From: JAAELZ01 sp965223465
GTDB taxonomy: Bacteria; Pseudomonadota; Gammaproteobacteria; Arenicellales; Poriferihabitantaceae
DNA length: 64,000 bases
Assembly (NCBI GenBank): GCA_965223465.1
Contig: OZ245025.1
Span: 1,488,001 to 1,552,000 of the forward strand
Direction: 5' to 3'
Of the stretch, positions 9,734 to 17,621 are shown in pieces. Numbering within the stretch: position 1 is the first letter of the stretch; every line of letters begins with the position of its first letter. The position numbers and the translations under genes are program-made. The notes under the pieces were generated by a model, which had not been told where the DNA came from, ran no database searches, and saw only the letters and a program-made list of their open reading frames with translations.

Positions 9734-12069
9734 AAGCTGGAGAACGCATTCGAATTTCGGGCGTTGTACAAGGTGTGGGATTTCGCCCTACCGTATGGCG
9801 AATGGCAAATGAGCATGATATCAAAGGGCAAGTTTGGAATGATGCAGAGGGCGTAATGATTCACGCCTGGGGCAAGCCCACTAAACTGGATTTATTTATC
9901 GCTCAAATCCAGCAGCACAAGCCCCCACTGGCACGGATAGATAAAATCGAACATGAACCTATAGATGCCACTCTGGTAGCCCCAACCAGTTTTGAAATTA
10001 TTACTAGTAAAAAGGGAGAAATACTGACCGGGGTCACAGCGGACGCAGCAACCTGCCCGGCATGTTTAACCGAGGTGCTGGATCCTGATAATCGCCGTTA
10101 TCGCTATCCGTTCACCAATTGTACCCATTGTGGTCCCCGGTTATCGATCATAAAAGCGATTCCATATGATCGCGCGCATACCAGCATGGCAACATTTAAA
10201 ATGTGCGCTCGCTGTCAGGCTGAATACGATAATCCTAAAGATCGCCGCTTTCACGCGCAACCCAATGCCTGTCGTGATTGCGGTCCGCAAATTTGGCTGG
10301 AAGATTGCGATGGAAATCGGCAAGTGCCGGATAAAAACCATGATGAAATCCAGCTAGCGGCGAGGCTTATCAGACGAGGGCAGATTATCGCCATCAAAGG
10401 GATTGGTGGCATGCATTTATGTTGTGATGCTAGTAATACAGAGGCGGTTACGCAATTACGACAGCGTAAACACCGATTTCATAAAGCGCTGGCGCTAATG
10501 GCACGCAATATCGAAATGGTTAAACGCTTCGCAAAAGTCGGGCCTCAAGAAGCAAAATTGCTCCAACAGCGATCAGCACCTATCGTTTTGCTCACCGCAC
10601 AAGGTGAATCACTCACCAATGAACTTGCCCCTGGTCAGATAACTCTCGGCTTTATGTTGCCCTATACGCCGTTGCATCACTTATTAATGCAAGAACTTAC
10701 TGAACCAGTCGTCATGACTTCGGGTAACCTAAGCAAAGAACCACAAGTCATAGATAACCAAGCCGCCCGCGAGCGACTCACTGAAATCGCTGATTACCTA
10801 CTGTTGCATGATCGAGAAATAGTCAATCGGCTGGATGATTCAGTCCAACGGGTGGTCAACAATCAAGCGCTATTTCTGCGTCGGGCTCGTGGTTACGCAC
10901 CACAACCCATTTTACTACCCCAAGATTTTTATCCATCGGCAAGTATTCTCGCCATGGGCGGAGAGCTGAAGAACACCTTCTGTCTACTAAAAAGCGGCAA
11001 AGCTACCCTCTCTCAGTATATTGGAGATCTGGAGAACACGGCCACCTTTACGGATTACCGGCATAATCTGTCACTTTATCAGCACTTGTTTGATCATCAA
11101 CCAAAAGCCATCGTGGTTGATAGCCATCCAGATTATCTTTCAACCCAACTCGGCAGAACGATGGCCGAAGCGCAAAACGTTCCACTTATCGAGGTGCAGC
11201 ATCATCATGCCCATATTACCACCTGCATGGCCGAACATGGCTTAGCCCCGCATCAAAAGAAAGTACTCGGCATTGCTTTAGATGGCTTGGGCATGGGTAC
11301 GGACGGCAGCCTTTGGGGGGGAGAGTTTTTGCAGGTAGATTATCACCAATTTGAGCGCTTAGCGCGTTTTCAACCAGTTCCAATGCTGGGTGGAGCTCAG
11401 GCGATATATGAACCCTGGCGCAATACCTTTGCGCAATTACACAGTACGATTGGTTGGCAACAAATTTGTGCTAATTATGCCGATCTTGAAATTATTCAAT
11501 ATCTCAACAACAAACCGTTAACAACACTCACTACCATGGCCGAAAAAGGCTTGAATAGCCCAATGACTTCCTCCTGTGGGCGCCTATTTGATGCGGTCGC
11601 AGCAGCCATCGGCATATGCCGGGAGCATGCCCACTACGAAGGCCAAGCCGCGATTGAACTTGAATCACTGGCAACCAGCGAGCTTGCTGCTGAGATGGAG
11701 AATGCTTATCCTTATGCATTTATTGAAGGTGAAAAAGGAATCCTAAATTGGTATCCCCTCTGGGAAGCCTTGCTAGATGATATACATAAGGGAATCGCCT
11801 CGGCCAAAATCGCCTCGCGATTTCACCACGGCCTAGCCCGCGCAGTGGTACAAACTACCAGTGTATTGTGCGCTAACAACCAGATGGATACGGTGGTCCT
11901 CAGCGGCGGCGTCTTTCAGAATAAACTGTTGTTAGAAGCCGTCAGCAATAATCTACTCGATCAGGGGCTTCAGGTATTCTACCCAACCCAGCTATCGACC
12001 AATGATAGCGGTCTTGCGCTTGGTCAGGCGGTAATCGGCGCAGCTTGTATCACAAACGAATACGCTTAG
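9730..12069 (+). CDS. hypF: HypF carbamoyltransferase
   Basis: About 779 residues from TTG 9730, which overlaps the hupV TGA (TTGA) and gives the normal HypF start KAGERIRISGVVQGVGFRP; an in-frame TTG at 9709 would add 7 residues. Domains: acylphosphatase-like (GVVQGVGFRP), two zinc-finger-like blocks (CPAC/CTHCGPR and CARC/CRDCGP), YrdC-like, and Kae1-like carbamoyltransferase with VQHHHAHITTCMAEH near the middle. HypF makes carbamoyl-AMP from carbamoyl phosphate and transfers the carbamoyl group to HypE. It is the last gene of this cluster. Confidence 0.95.
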   Translation: MKAGERIRISGVVQGVGFRPTVWRMANEHDIKGQVWNDAEGVMIHAWGKPTKLDLFIAQIQQHKPPLARIDKIEHEPIDATLVAPTSFEIITSKKGEILTGVTADAATCPACLTEVLDPDNRRYRYPFTNCTHCGPRLSIIKAIPYDRAHTSMATFKMCARCQAEYDNPKDRRFHAQPNACRDCGPQIWLEDCDGNRQVPDKNHDEIQLAARLIRRGQIIAIKGIGGMHLCCDASNTEAVTQLRQRKHRFHKALALMARNIEMVKRFAKVGPQEAKLLQQRSAPIVLLTAQGESLTNELAPGQITLGFMLPYTPLHHLLMQELTEPVVMTSGNLSKEPQVIDNQAARERLTEIADYLLLHDREIVNRLDDSVQRVVNNQALFLRRARGYAPQPILLPQDFYPSASILAMGGELKNTFCLLKSGKATLSQYIGDLENTATFTDYRHNLSLYQHLFDHQPKAIVVDSHPDYLSTQLGRTMAEAQNVPLIEVQHHHAHITTCMAEHGLAPHQKKVLGIALDGLGMGTDGSLWGGEFLQVDYHQFERLARFQPVPMLGGAQAIYEPWRNTFAQLHSTIGWQQICANYADLEIIQYLNNKPLTTLTTMAEKGLNSPMTSSCGRLFDAVAAAIGICREHAHYEGQAAIELESLATSELAAEMENAYPYAFIEGEKGILNWYPLWEALLDDIHKGIASAKIASRFHHGLARAVVQTTSVLCANNQMDTVVLSGGVFQNKLLLEAVSNNLLDQGLQVFYPTQLSTNDSGLALGQAVIGAACITNEYA

Positions 12070-12199
12070 TGAGCTGCATGCGCAAACTGTCAATACCTCC
12101 TCTCGGGAATGATTAGACACGCACATAGGTCGTGCGTTAGCCCACTTTTGGTATGCGTAAACATTTCAAGATGATAGCAATTGGTTTATATTCGTAATT

Positions 12200-12898
12200 A
12201 TGTACAGAATACACCATTCATGCAAAACCTCCTGGCTGACCCCATTTTTCGTTTTCGTGCTTAGTTCATCAAGTTTTGCCGATCATGGCTTGCCCGAGAC
12301 GATTTCAGTTGAGCTGCGATTTACCCCCGATCTGGAAAATGGTGCGCGCGTGTATGAGATATGTGAAAGCTGTCATTTACCCGATGGGTGGGGGAATGAC
12401 GATGGGGTTTACCCACAACTTGCCGGTCAACATCCTAGTGTACTGATGCAGCAGTTACTAGACATTCGCGATGGCAAACGAGACAACCCTGCTATGTACC
12501 CTTTTGTACAGGAACGCACTATCGGGGGCTATCAAAATCTAGCCGATGTAGTCGCTTATATCTCCACTTTAGCAATGACCCCGCATCATGGCAAAGGGAA
12601 ATGGGATGCCACAACGCAAGAACATGAAAGGGGTGGGTCGCTCTACGTGGAAAACTGCGCCAGCTGTCATGGTAAAGATGCACGTGGTAGTAATGAGGCC
12701 AAAATCCCAAGACTGCAGGGACAACACTATGCCTATTTACAACAACAAATTAAGCTGATTGCTATTCAGCAACGTAAAACGCACCCTAACATGATGACTG
12801 TAATCGAATCATTGAGCCAAGCTGATATCGAGAAAATTCTGAATTTTATTTCTCATATCCCGGTCCCCCCATCCGATATGGCGGAACCTGCACAATGA
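12200..12898 (+). CDS. fccA: Diheme cytochrome c4-like subunit of sulfide dehydrogenase
   Basis: 232 residues with an N-terminal Sec signal (hydrophobic stretch to SSFADHG) and two heme c motifs, CESCH and CASCH, about 100 residues apart, in the two-domain c4 arrangement. It overlaps the FAD subunit gene by 4 bases, so it is likely its heme subunit (FccA role): electrons from sulfide go FAD to heme to the respiratory chain. It is visibly paralogous to the nos-cluster cytochrome at 31151-31897 (both have DIRxGxRDNPxMYPF and the same spacing), so the assignment as FccA rests on context. Confidence 0.82.
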   Translation: MYRIHHSCKTSWLTPFFVFVLSSSSFADHGLPETISVELRFTPDLENGARVYEICESCHLPDGWGNDDGVYPQLAGQHPSVLMQQLLDIRDGKRDNPAMYPFVQERTIGGYQNLADVVAYISTLAMTPHHGKGKWDATTQEHERGGSLYVENCASCHGKDARGSNEAKIPRLQGQHYAYLQQQIKLIAIQQRKTHPNMMTVIESLSQADIEKILNFISHIPVPPSDMAEPAQ

Positions 12899-14238
12899 GT
12901 CATTCCAACCATCGCCGACAATTCCTTAAATTAACTGGCGCTGTAACGCTGGGCACTGCAATGACTAAGCGTGTGCACGCACAAACCATTCAATCTTCCG
13001 GCCCATCAATTGCCAGCCAAATAAGCCAATCCGCGTCGCTACCCAAACCTACCGGTCCACGCGTCGTCGTTGTTGGGGGTGGCTGGTCCGGCCTGACGAT
13101 AGCAAAATACCTAAAACGCAATAATCAACTATTTGATGTCGTTTTGGTGGAAAAAAATGCGGCGTTTATATCTTGTCCACTTAGTAATCTTTGGTTAGCT
13201 GACCAAATTAAGCTTGAGTTTCTCACACACAGCTATTATGACGCGGCTAAGAACCATGATTATCTCTATCTACAGGCTACGGCAATCGACCTAGATCGAA
13301 CCTCCCGTAAGCTATACACTGATCAGGGTATCATTGATTATGACTACTTGGTCCTGGCGCCCGGCATTGACTATGACTACGCCAAGATGGGGGTGGAAGA
13401 TCCACAGAATCAAAATGCGTTAAGTCATCAATATCCGGGAGGGTTTAAGGGCTTTTCGGAGATGTTATCCATAAAACGCAAACTACAAGAATTTACAGGG
13501 GGGACGTTTGTCATGACCGTGCCTTCCGGGAATTACCGCTGTATGGCTGCACCCTACGAACGCGCTTGCATGGCTGCAGCAATTTTCAAAAAAAATAATG
13601 TCAAAGCGAGCATTAAATTGTTGGATATGAATCCCGATATTCGGATTAAAAGTGCAGGCTTCCAACGTGCATGGGAAACCTATTACAGCGATATCATCGC
13701 CTATGAAAGTAGTGTTGAAATTAGCGCGGTTGACCCTTTTAACCGGCGTCTGGAAACGGATTTTGATGAATACGAGTTTGACGACGCCATCATATACCCA
13801 CCCATTCGCGCTTCCCGCTTGATAGAGACTTTCGGCCTTGCCATAGAAACCAGCCCACAAAAAGAAGCTGATATTCATCCTTTCAAATATCACCTGATGG
13901 GTGACGAACATGTCTACATCACCGGGGATTCCCGCTCACAGCCTTTTTCTAAAAGCGGTAATACTTCCAACTCTGAAGCAAAATACGTTGCTGAGGTCAT
14001 TGCCGCACACGCAAATGGGCAGGAAATTGATTGGCGTAGTCCACAAACCATGTGCTTTTCCGGGGTCAGCATCGACCCTGTTCAAGCAATGAGTATTATA
14101 TCTTCATACTATTTTGACGAATCTGGACAACGATTTGATTTTAAGCGGGTCCATGCTATTGAGGACTGGAGCGCACGTTCAGGGCAAGCCGCCTTGGCTT
14201 GGGCAGAGAGTATGTATAAAGATATGTTTTACCGTTGA
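12895..14238 (+). CDS. fccB: Flavocytochrome c sulfide dehydrogenase, FAD subunit
   Basis: 447 residues. Tat signal with RRQFLK near residues 8-13. FAD-binding Rossmann motif VVVVGGGWSGLTIAKYL follows at about 58-74. Residues matching the known FccB chemistry: Cys in FISCPLSN (covalent FAD attachment site in Allochromatium FCSD), and the redox disulfide pair in NYRCMAAPYERA and in TMCFSGVSID. It oxidises sulfide in the periplasm. Overlap of 4 bases with the cytochrome gene supports a two-subunit enzyme. SQR is less likely because of the Tat signal and the partner cytochrome. Confidence 0.9.
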   Translation: MSHSNHRRQFLKLTGAVTLGTAMTKRVHAQTIQSSGPSIASQISQSASLPKPTGPRVVVVGGGWSGLTIAKYLKRNNQLFDVVLVEKNAAFISCPLSNLWLADQIKLEFLTHSYYDAAKNHDYLYLQATAIDLDRTSRKLYTDQGIIDYDYLVLAPGIDYDYAKMGVEDPQNQNALSHQYPGGFKGFSEMLSIKRKLQEFTGGTFVMTVPSGNYRCMAAPYERACMAAAIFKKNNVKASIKLLDMNPDIRIKSAGFQRAWETYYSDIIAYESSVEISAVDPFNRRLETDFDEYEFDDAIIYPPIRASRLIETFGLAIETSPQKEADIHPFKYHLMGDEHVYITGDSRSQPFSKSGNTSNSEAKYVAEVIAAHANGQEIDWRSPQTMCFSGVSIDPVQAMSIISSYYFDESGQRFDFKRVHAIEDWSARSGQAALAWAESMYKDMFYR

Positions 14239-14268
14239 GCATTCCCGTAATACCCTAACAGTCGCTGT

Positions 14269-15123
14269 TTAGTGCTTTAGCAACTCTATCAACCCCCTTT
14301 CTTTACCCAGTAAATTGCGGGTATCGTACGCAATGCGATGGGTCCCGTGACATTGTGCGCACGCCGTCACCGCAAGCATTCCCAAGGCTCGGCTTTGTTG
14401 TTTTTTGGTACCTGATTCTAGCGAAACCTCAAGATCATCCATCGCAGCAATAATGGCCGCGTCGGGGTAGTCCTTGGGTAAATATTCGTGACAGGAAACA
14501 CACATTTTGCCCAAATCTGTGATGCCTGTCTTTAGTTCTTCAAGCGCACCTGTTGCGCGTTCATGGTCTTGCGCATGGATGGCTATTTTTATGTGGTTGA
14601 CTTGCTCGTTCAACTCGATCATTGATTCGTGTAAACTACGGCTGGTGTCTAATGAAATATCGCTAAAATCAGGCGCGCGATACAGTGCTGCTGTTACCGC
14701 TCGATACTGTTCATGACAGCTATCACAGCTTATTTGCAGTTTTTCTAGCTGTTCAGCGACTACCTCGAATTGATTGGCTTGTTGGGCATCTCTTAACGCG
14801 TCCATTACAGTAAAATCCAGCCATCGTTCCCACTCGGGCACCATCTCGGCAATTTTCTGATAGTGTTTCTGCAGGCTGCTCGTCCACTCTGCTAGTTGGG
14901 TTGCCTGATGATTATTTGCATAGTAGCTCACAGCTTGCATTTCCCGGCGCAAATTGAACATATTGTGCAGCCAAACATGTCTTTCACTTTGCGGCTTATA
15001 CCATTTGGCGAGGGACGCGGGTGGGAGCTTGACCAGCTGTACACGCCCTTTGTGCATCAATACGAGAGCAACCGTTAGTACCCAGGAAAGCACTAACAGC
15101 GCAATAATTGCCTTTGCTTTCAA
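14269..15123 (-). CDS. Membrane-anchored triheme c-type cytochrome, function unknown
   Basis: 284 residues with an N-terminal uncleaved anchor or signal (AKAIIALLVLSWVLTVALVL) and three heme c motifs: CDSCH, CVSCH and CAQCH. No standard named family recognised; the first two motifs sit in two similar helical segments with about 80-residue spacing, suggesting cytochrome c'/b562-like bundles. It overlaps the upstream membrane hemerythrin gene by 4 bases, so the two are co-translated. Together they form a small operon divergent from nirS. An electron-transfer or NO/O2-related role is inference from context only. Confidence 0.75.
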   Translation of the reverse strand: MKAKAIIALLVLSWVLTVALVLMHKGRVQLVKLPPASLAKWYKPQSERHVWLHNMFNLRREMQAVSYYANNHQATQLAEWTSSLQKHYQKIAEMVPEWERWLDFTVMDALRDAQQANQFEVVAEQLEKLQISCDSCHEQYRAVTAALYRAPDFSDISLDTSRSLHESMIELNEQVNHIKIAIHAQDHERATGALEELKTGITDLGKMCVSCHEYLPKDYPDAAIIAAMDDLEVSLESGTKKQQSRALGMLAVTACAQCHGTHRIAYDTRNLLGKERGLIELLKH

Positions 15124-15671
15124 CGCACGCCTTTATCGAGTAAAAACTGACTGTACTCCTGGTCTGTCCCGTTGATGTGATTTATTAACCAATTGCGTAG
15201 AAAGTCTGCGCCCTGTTGCATAGTTTTACGCCGATCTTCACTATAAGAACTCATCAAGTCGTCTACCTGCTTTAGCATACTTTGATGCTCCACAATATGG
15301 GCTTCCAGCTCCGGATAATCATGCTCGATCAGGAGTTGCTCTTCACGTTTAAAATGTGTTTTAGTGTAGTTTACCAGCTCGTCTAGCGCTTCCTGCTCGA
15401 ATTCCTCCCCCGTTCGGTAGTACACTGCAGTTTGAAATTGATTAACCAAATGCAGCAGTTTTTGATGATCGGCATCAATCGCCTCTATTCCAACACTGTA
15501 GACATCTTTCCAAGTCACATATTGAGATTTCTCCCGCCGACGCACCATAAAAACAACACCCGCGATGGCAATCAGAAACAACCAAGGTACGGGGTTAGTA
15601 AAACCAAGTGCGATGAAAGTTAGTATACTGGCTATAAGCAATACGCCGATGAGAAGCGAGGTGATGACCAT
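15120..15671 (-). CDS. Membrane-bound bacteriohemerythrin
   Basis: 183 residues. Two hydrophobic segments (about 1-25 and 28-44) precede a cytoplasmic hemerythrin domain with the full di-iron ligand set: DADHQKLLHLV, THFKREEQLL, HDYPELEAHIVEH and HINGTD. Hemerythrins bind O2 or NO at a non-heme di-iron site. Gene order hemerythrin then triheme cytochrome, divergent from nirS across a shared 180-base region holding an FNR/Dnr-type site, suggests a role in NO or O2 handling during denitrification (inference). Confidence 0.9.
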   Translation of the reverse strand: MVITSLLIGVLLIASILTFIALGFTNPVPWLFLIAIAGVVFMVRRREKSQYVTWKDVYSVGIEAIDADHQKLLHLVNQFQTAVYYRTGEEFEQEALDELVNYTKTHFKREEQLLIEHDYPELEAHIVEHQSMLKQVDDLMSSYSEDRRKTMQQGADFLRNWLINHINGTDQEYSQFLLDKGVR

Positions 15672-15749
15672 GTGGTTGTCCTAATAGTGATGTAATTATA
15701 GTCTTAATTTATTGGGGTCTATTTATTAATAATAACGGCATCGTCCGCC

Positions 15750-15763
15750 TTGATAAAGATCAA
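15750..15763. promoter_or_regulatory. FNR/Dnr-type site upstream of nirS
   Basis: Perfect palindrome TTGATAAAGATCAA, identical to the FNR/Dnr consensus TTGAT-N4-ATCAA. Its centre lies about 31-32 bases before a plausible -10 (GATACT, 15786-15791), the spacing of a class II activated promoter, putting the nirS start site near 15798. It sits about 80 bases from the hemerythrin start on the other strand and could serve both directions. Confidence 0.85.
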
Positions 15764-15851
15764 AGACATATATAGTGCTAACAAGGATACTCTCTTTTAA
15801 TGCCTAAGTCAGGCATAAATCTTTACCACTACAACTGGAGAAACAAACTCT

Positions 15852-17489
15852 ATGAAACACTCTATTATCTCTAAAACGGTGATTCGCCTGTCGGCAATGC
15901 TCGCCATCGCGGTCGGCTCGACCTCGGTATTCGCCGAAGCACCCCCAATTACTGAAGAAGAATTCGAAACCGCTAAGTCACTTTATTTCCAGCGCTGCGC
16001 GGGTTGCCACGGCGTACTACGTACGGGTGCGACAGGTAAAGCACTGCTGCCTGAAGGCGAAGGAGGCACGCTGGAAAAAGGCACCGAACGCCTACAAAAG
16101 ATTATTACCTTCGGTACTGAAGGTGGCATGAACAACTTCGATGATATTTTAGATGAGTCACAGCTCAACTTGCTGGCTCGCTACATTCAGCATGAGCCCC
16201 CGATCCCACCTGAAATGTCACTCGCATTAATGAAAGAGCGCCGCAAGATATATGTCGAAGAAGCGGATTACCCAACCGAGCCAGTACATGGCCGTAACTG
16301 GGAGAACTTTTTCCTCGTGATCGAACGTGATGCGGGTAAAGTTGCCATCGTTGATGGGGACACCAAAGAAATTGTCACGCATGTTGATACTGGTTATGCG
16401 GTTCACGTATTGAAGACCACTGAGCATTCCAACGTCCTTGAAGCTGAAAATGCTGGGCGTTTTTGGTACACCATGGGTCGAGACGGCAAGTTAACTAAAA
16501 TCGATTTATGGCAAACGCCAGATAAAATGCGTGTAGCTGAAGTTCAAGTTGCTTATGACGCACGTGATGTTGCGGTCTCAGGCGACGGTAAATACATCAT
16601 TGGCGGGGGCTACTGGCCACCTCATTTTGTCATTGTCGACGCAGCGAGTATGGAACCCCTTAAGGTGGTATCTACGCGTGGTACCAATGTTGATGGTGAA
16701 TATGTTAACGAATCACGTGTTGCTGCGATTTACGACACGCCAAACGCACCCACTTGGCTGGTGGCAGCAAAAGAGCTGGGCCAAATGTGGCAAGTAGATT
16801 ACTCCGATCTGGATAATCTGAAGACCACTAAAATCAATTCAGCTAAATTCTTGCATGATGGCTTTTTTGATCCAACGGGCCGTTACTTCCAGATCGCAGC
16901 AAATGCGTCCGATAAAATGGTAGTAGTCGATAGTGAAACCCAAAAACTCGAAGCGATGATCGACGTTGCCGTTAAGCCACATCCTGGCCCGGGCGCAAAC
17001 TGGATTGATGCAGAGTGTGGCCCTGTTGGTGGTACTACTCACTTAGGTATAGGTACCGTGACAGTTTGGGGTAATGATCCAGCGGGTCACCCTGATAATG
17101 CATGGAAAATCTGCTATGAAGTTGAAACTGATGGCGCAGGCTTGTTTATTCGTACCCATCCTAACTCAGATTATGTCTGGGCGGATCAGACCAAACACCC
17201 AGAGCCAGAAATTCAGCAGTCTATTCAGGTTATCTCCAAAGAGACCCGCGAAATCGTTAAGACCATTCGCCTGACTGAAACAGAAGGCTATGCTGCGGTA
17301 CATTTTGAGTTTAACAATGATGGTAGCGAAGTCTGGGCTTCTGTCTGGAACCGCGCTGATAGCTTGGAACCCAATGGGGAAATCATCATTTTTGATGCTA
17401 AAACCCTGGAAGAAAAAGCCCGTATCCCTGGCTTTTACGCACCAACTGGGAAATTCAACGTACACAACCGTGTGAACCACGTAACTTAA
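15852..17489 (+). CDS. nirS: Cytochrome cd1 nitrite reductase
   Basis: 545 residues with a Sec signal peptide (cut after about residue 28, VFAEAPP), an N-terminal heme c domain with CAGCH, and the eight-bladed heme d1 propeller characteristic of NirS (HGRNWENFFLVIERDAG at its start; repeated DGKY/DPTGRY blades). It reduces nitrite to NO in the periplasm. Length is normal for NirS. GGAG precedes the ATG by 10 bases. The downstream heme d1 biosynthesis genes confirm NirS over the d1-binding paralogues NirF and NirN. Confidence 0.97.
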   Translation: MKHSIISKTVIRLSAMLAIAVGSTSVFAEAPPITEEEFETAKSLYFQRCAGCHGVLRTGATGKALLPEGEGGTLEKGTERLQKIITFGTEGGMNNFDDILDESQLNLLARYIQHEPPIPPEMSLALMKERRKIYVEEADYPTEPVHGRNWENFFLVIERDAGKVAIVDGDTKEIVTHVDTGYAVHVLKTTEHSNVLEAENAGRFWYTMGRDGKLTKIDLWQTPDKMRVAEVQVAYDARDVAVSGDGKYIIGGGYWPPHFVIVDAASMEPLKVVSTRGTNVDGEYVNESRVAAIYDTPNAPTWLVAAKELGQMWQVDYSDLDNLKTTKINSAKFLHDGFFDPTGRYFQIAANASDKMVVVDSETQKLEAMIDVAVKPHPGPGANWIDAECGPVGGTTHLGIGTVTVWGNDPAGHPDNAWKICYEVETDGAGLFIRTHPNSDYVWADQTKHPEPEIQQSIQVISKETREIVKTIRLTETEGYAAVHFEFNNDGSEVWASVWNRADSLEPNGEIIIFDAKTLEEKARIPGFYAPTGKFNVHNRVNHVT

Positions 17490-17505
17490 AGTACGTCAGC
17501 AAAAC

Positions 17506-17541
17506 GCGGGCATGTGCTGTGCATATGCCCGCTATTTTTTT
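17506..17541 (+). terminator. Intrinsic terminator after nirS
   Basis: Twelve-base stem gcgggcatgtgc / gcatatgcccgc with a 3-base loop and one G-T pair, followed by TATTTTTTTT. It would uncouple high-level nirS mRNA from the downstream electron-transfer and d1 genes. Confidence 0.9.
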
Positions 17542-17556
17542 ATCAGCCCCTGATTC

Positions 17557-17594
17557 TTTTGGTTTGGGTCACAGCCAAGCGGTCTAAACCAAAA
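17557..17594. repeat. Spaced inverted repeat in the leader of the NirT-fusion gene
   Basis: TTTTGGTTT at 17557-17565 and AAACCAAAA at 17586-17594 form perfect 9-base arms separated by 20 bases, just before the next gene. It could be an operator or an mRNA stem; no T-run follows, so it is not an obvious terminator. Confidence 0.5.
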
Positions 17595-17621
17595 TAATTA
17601 CACACCAAACCAGTTTCACTA

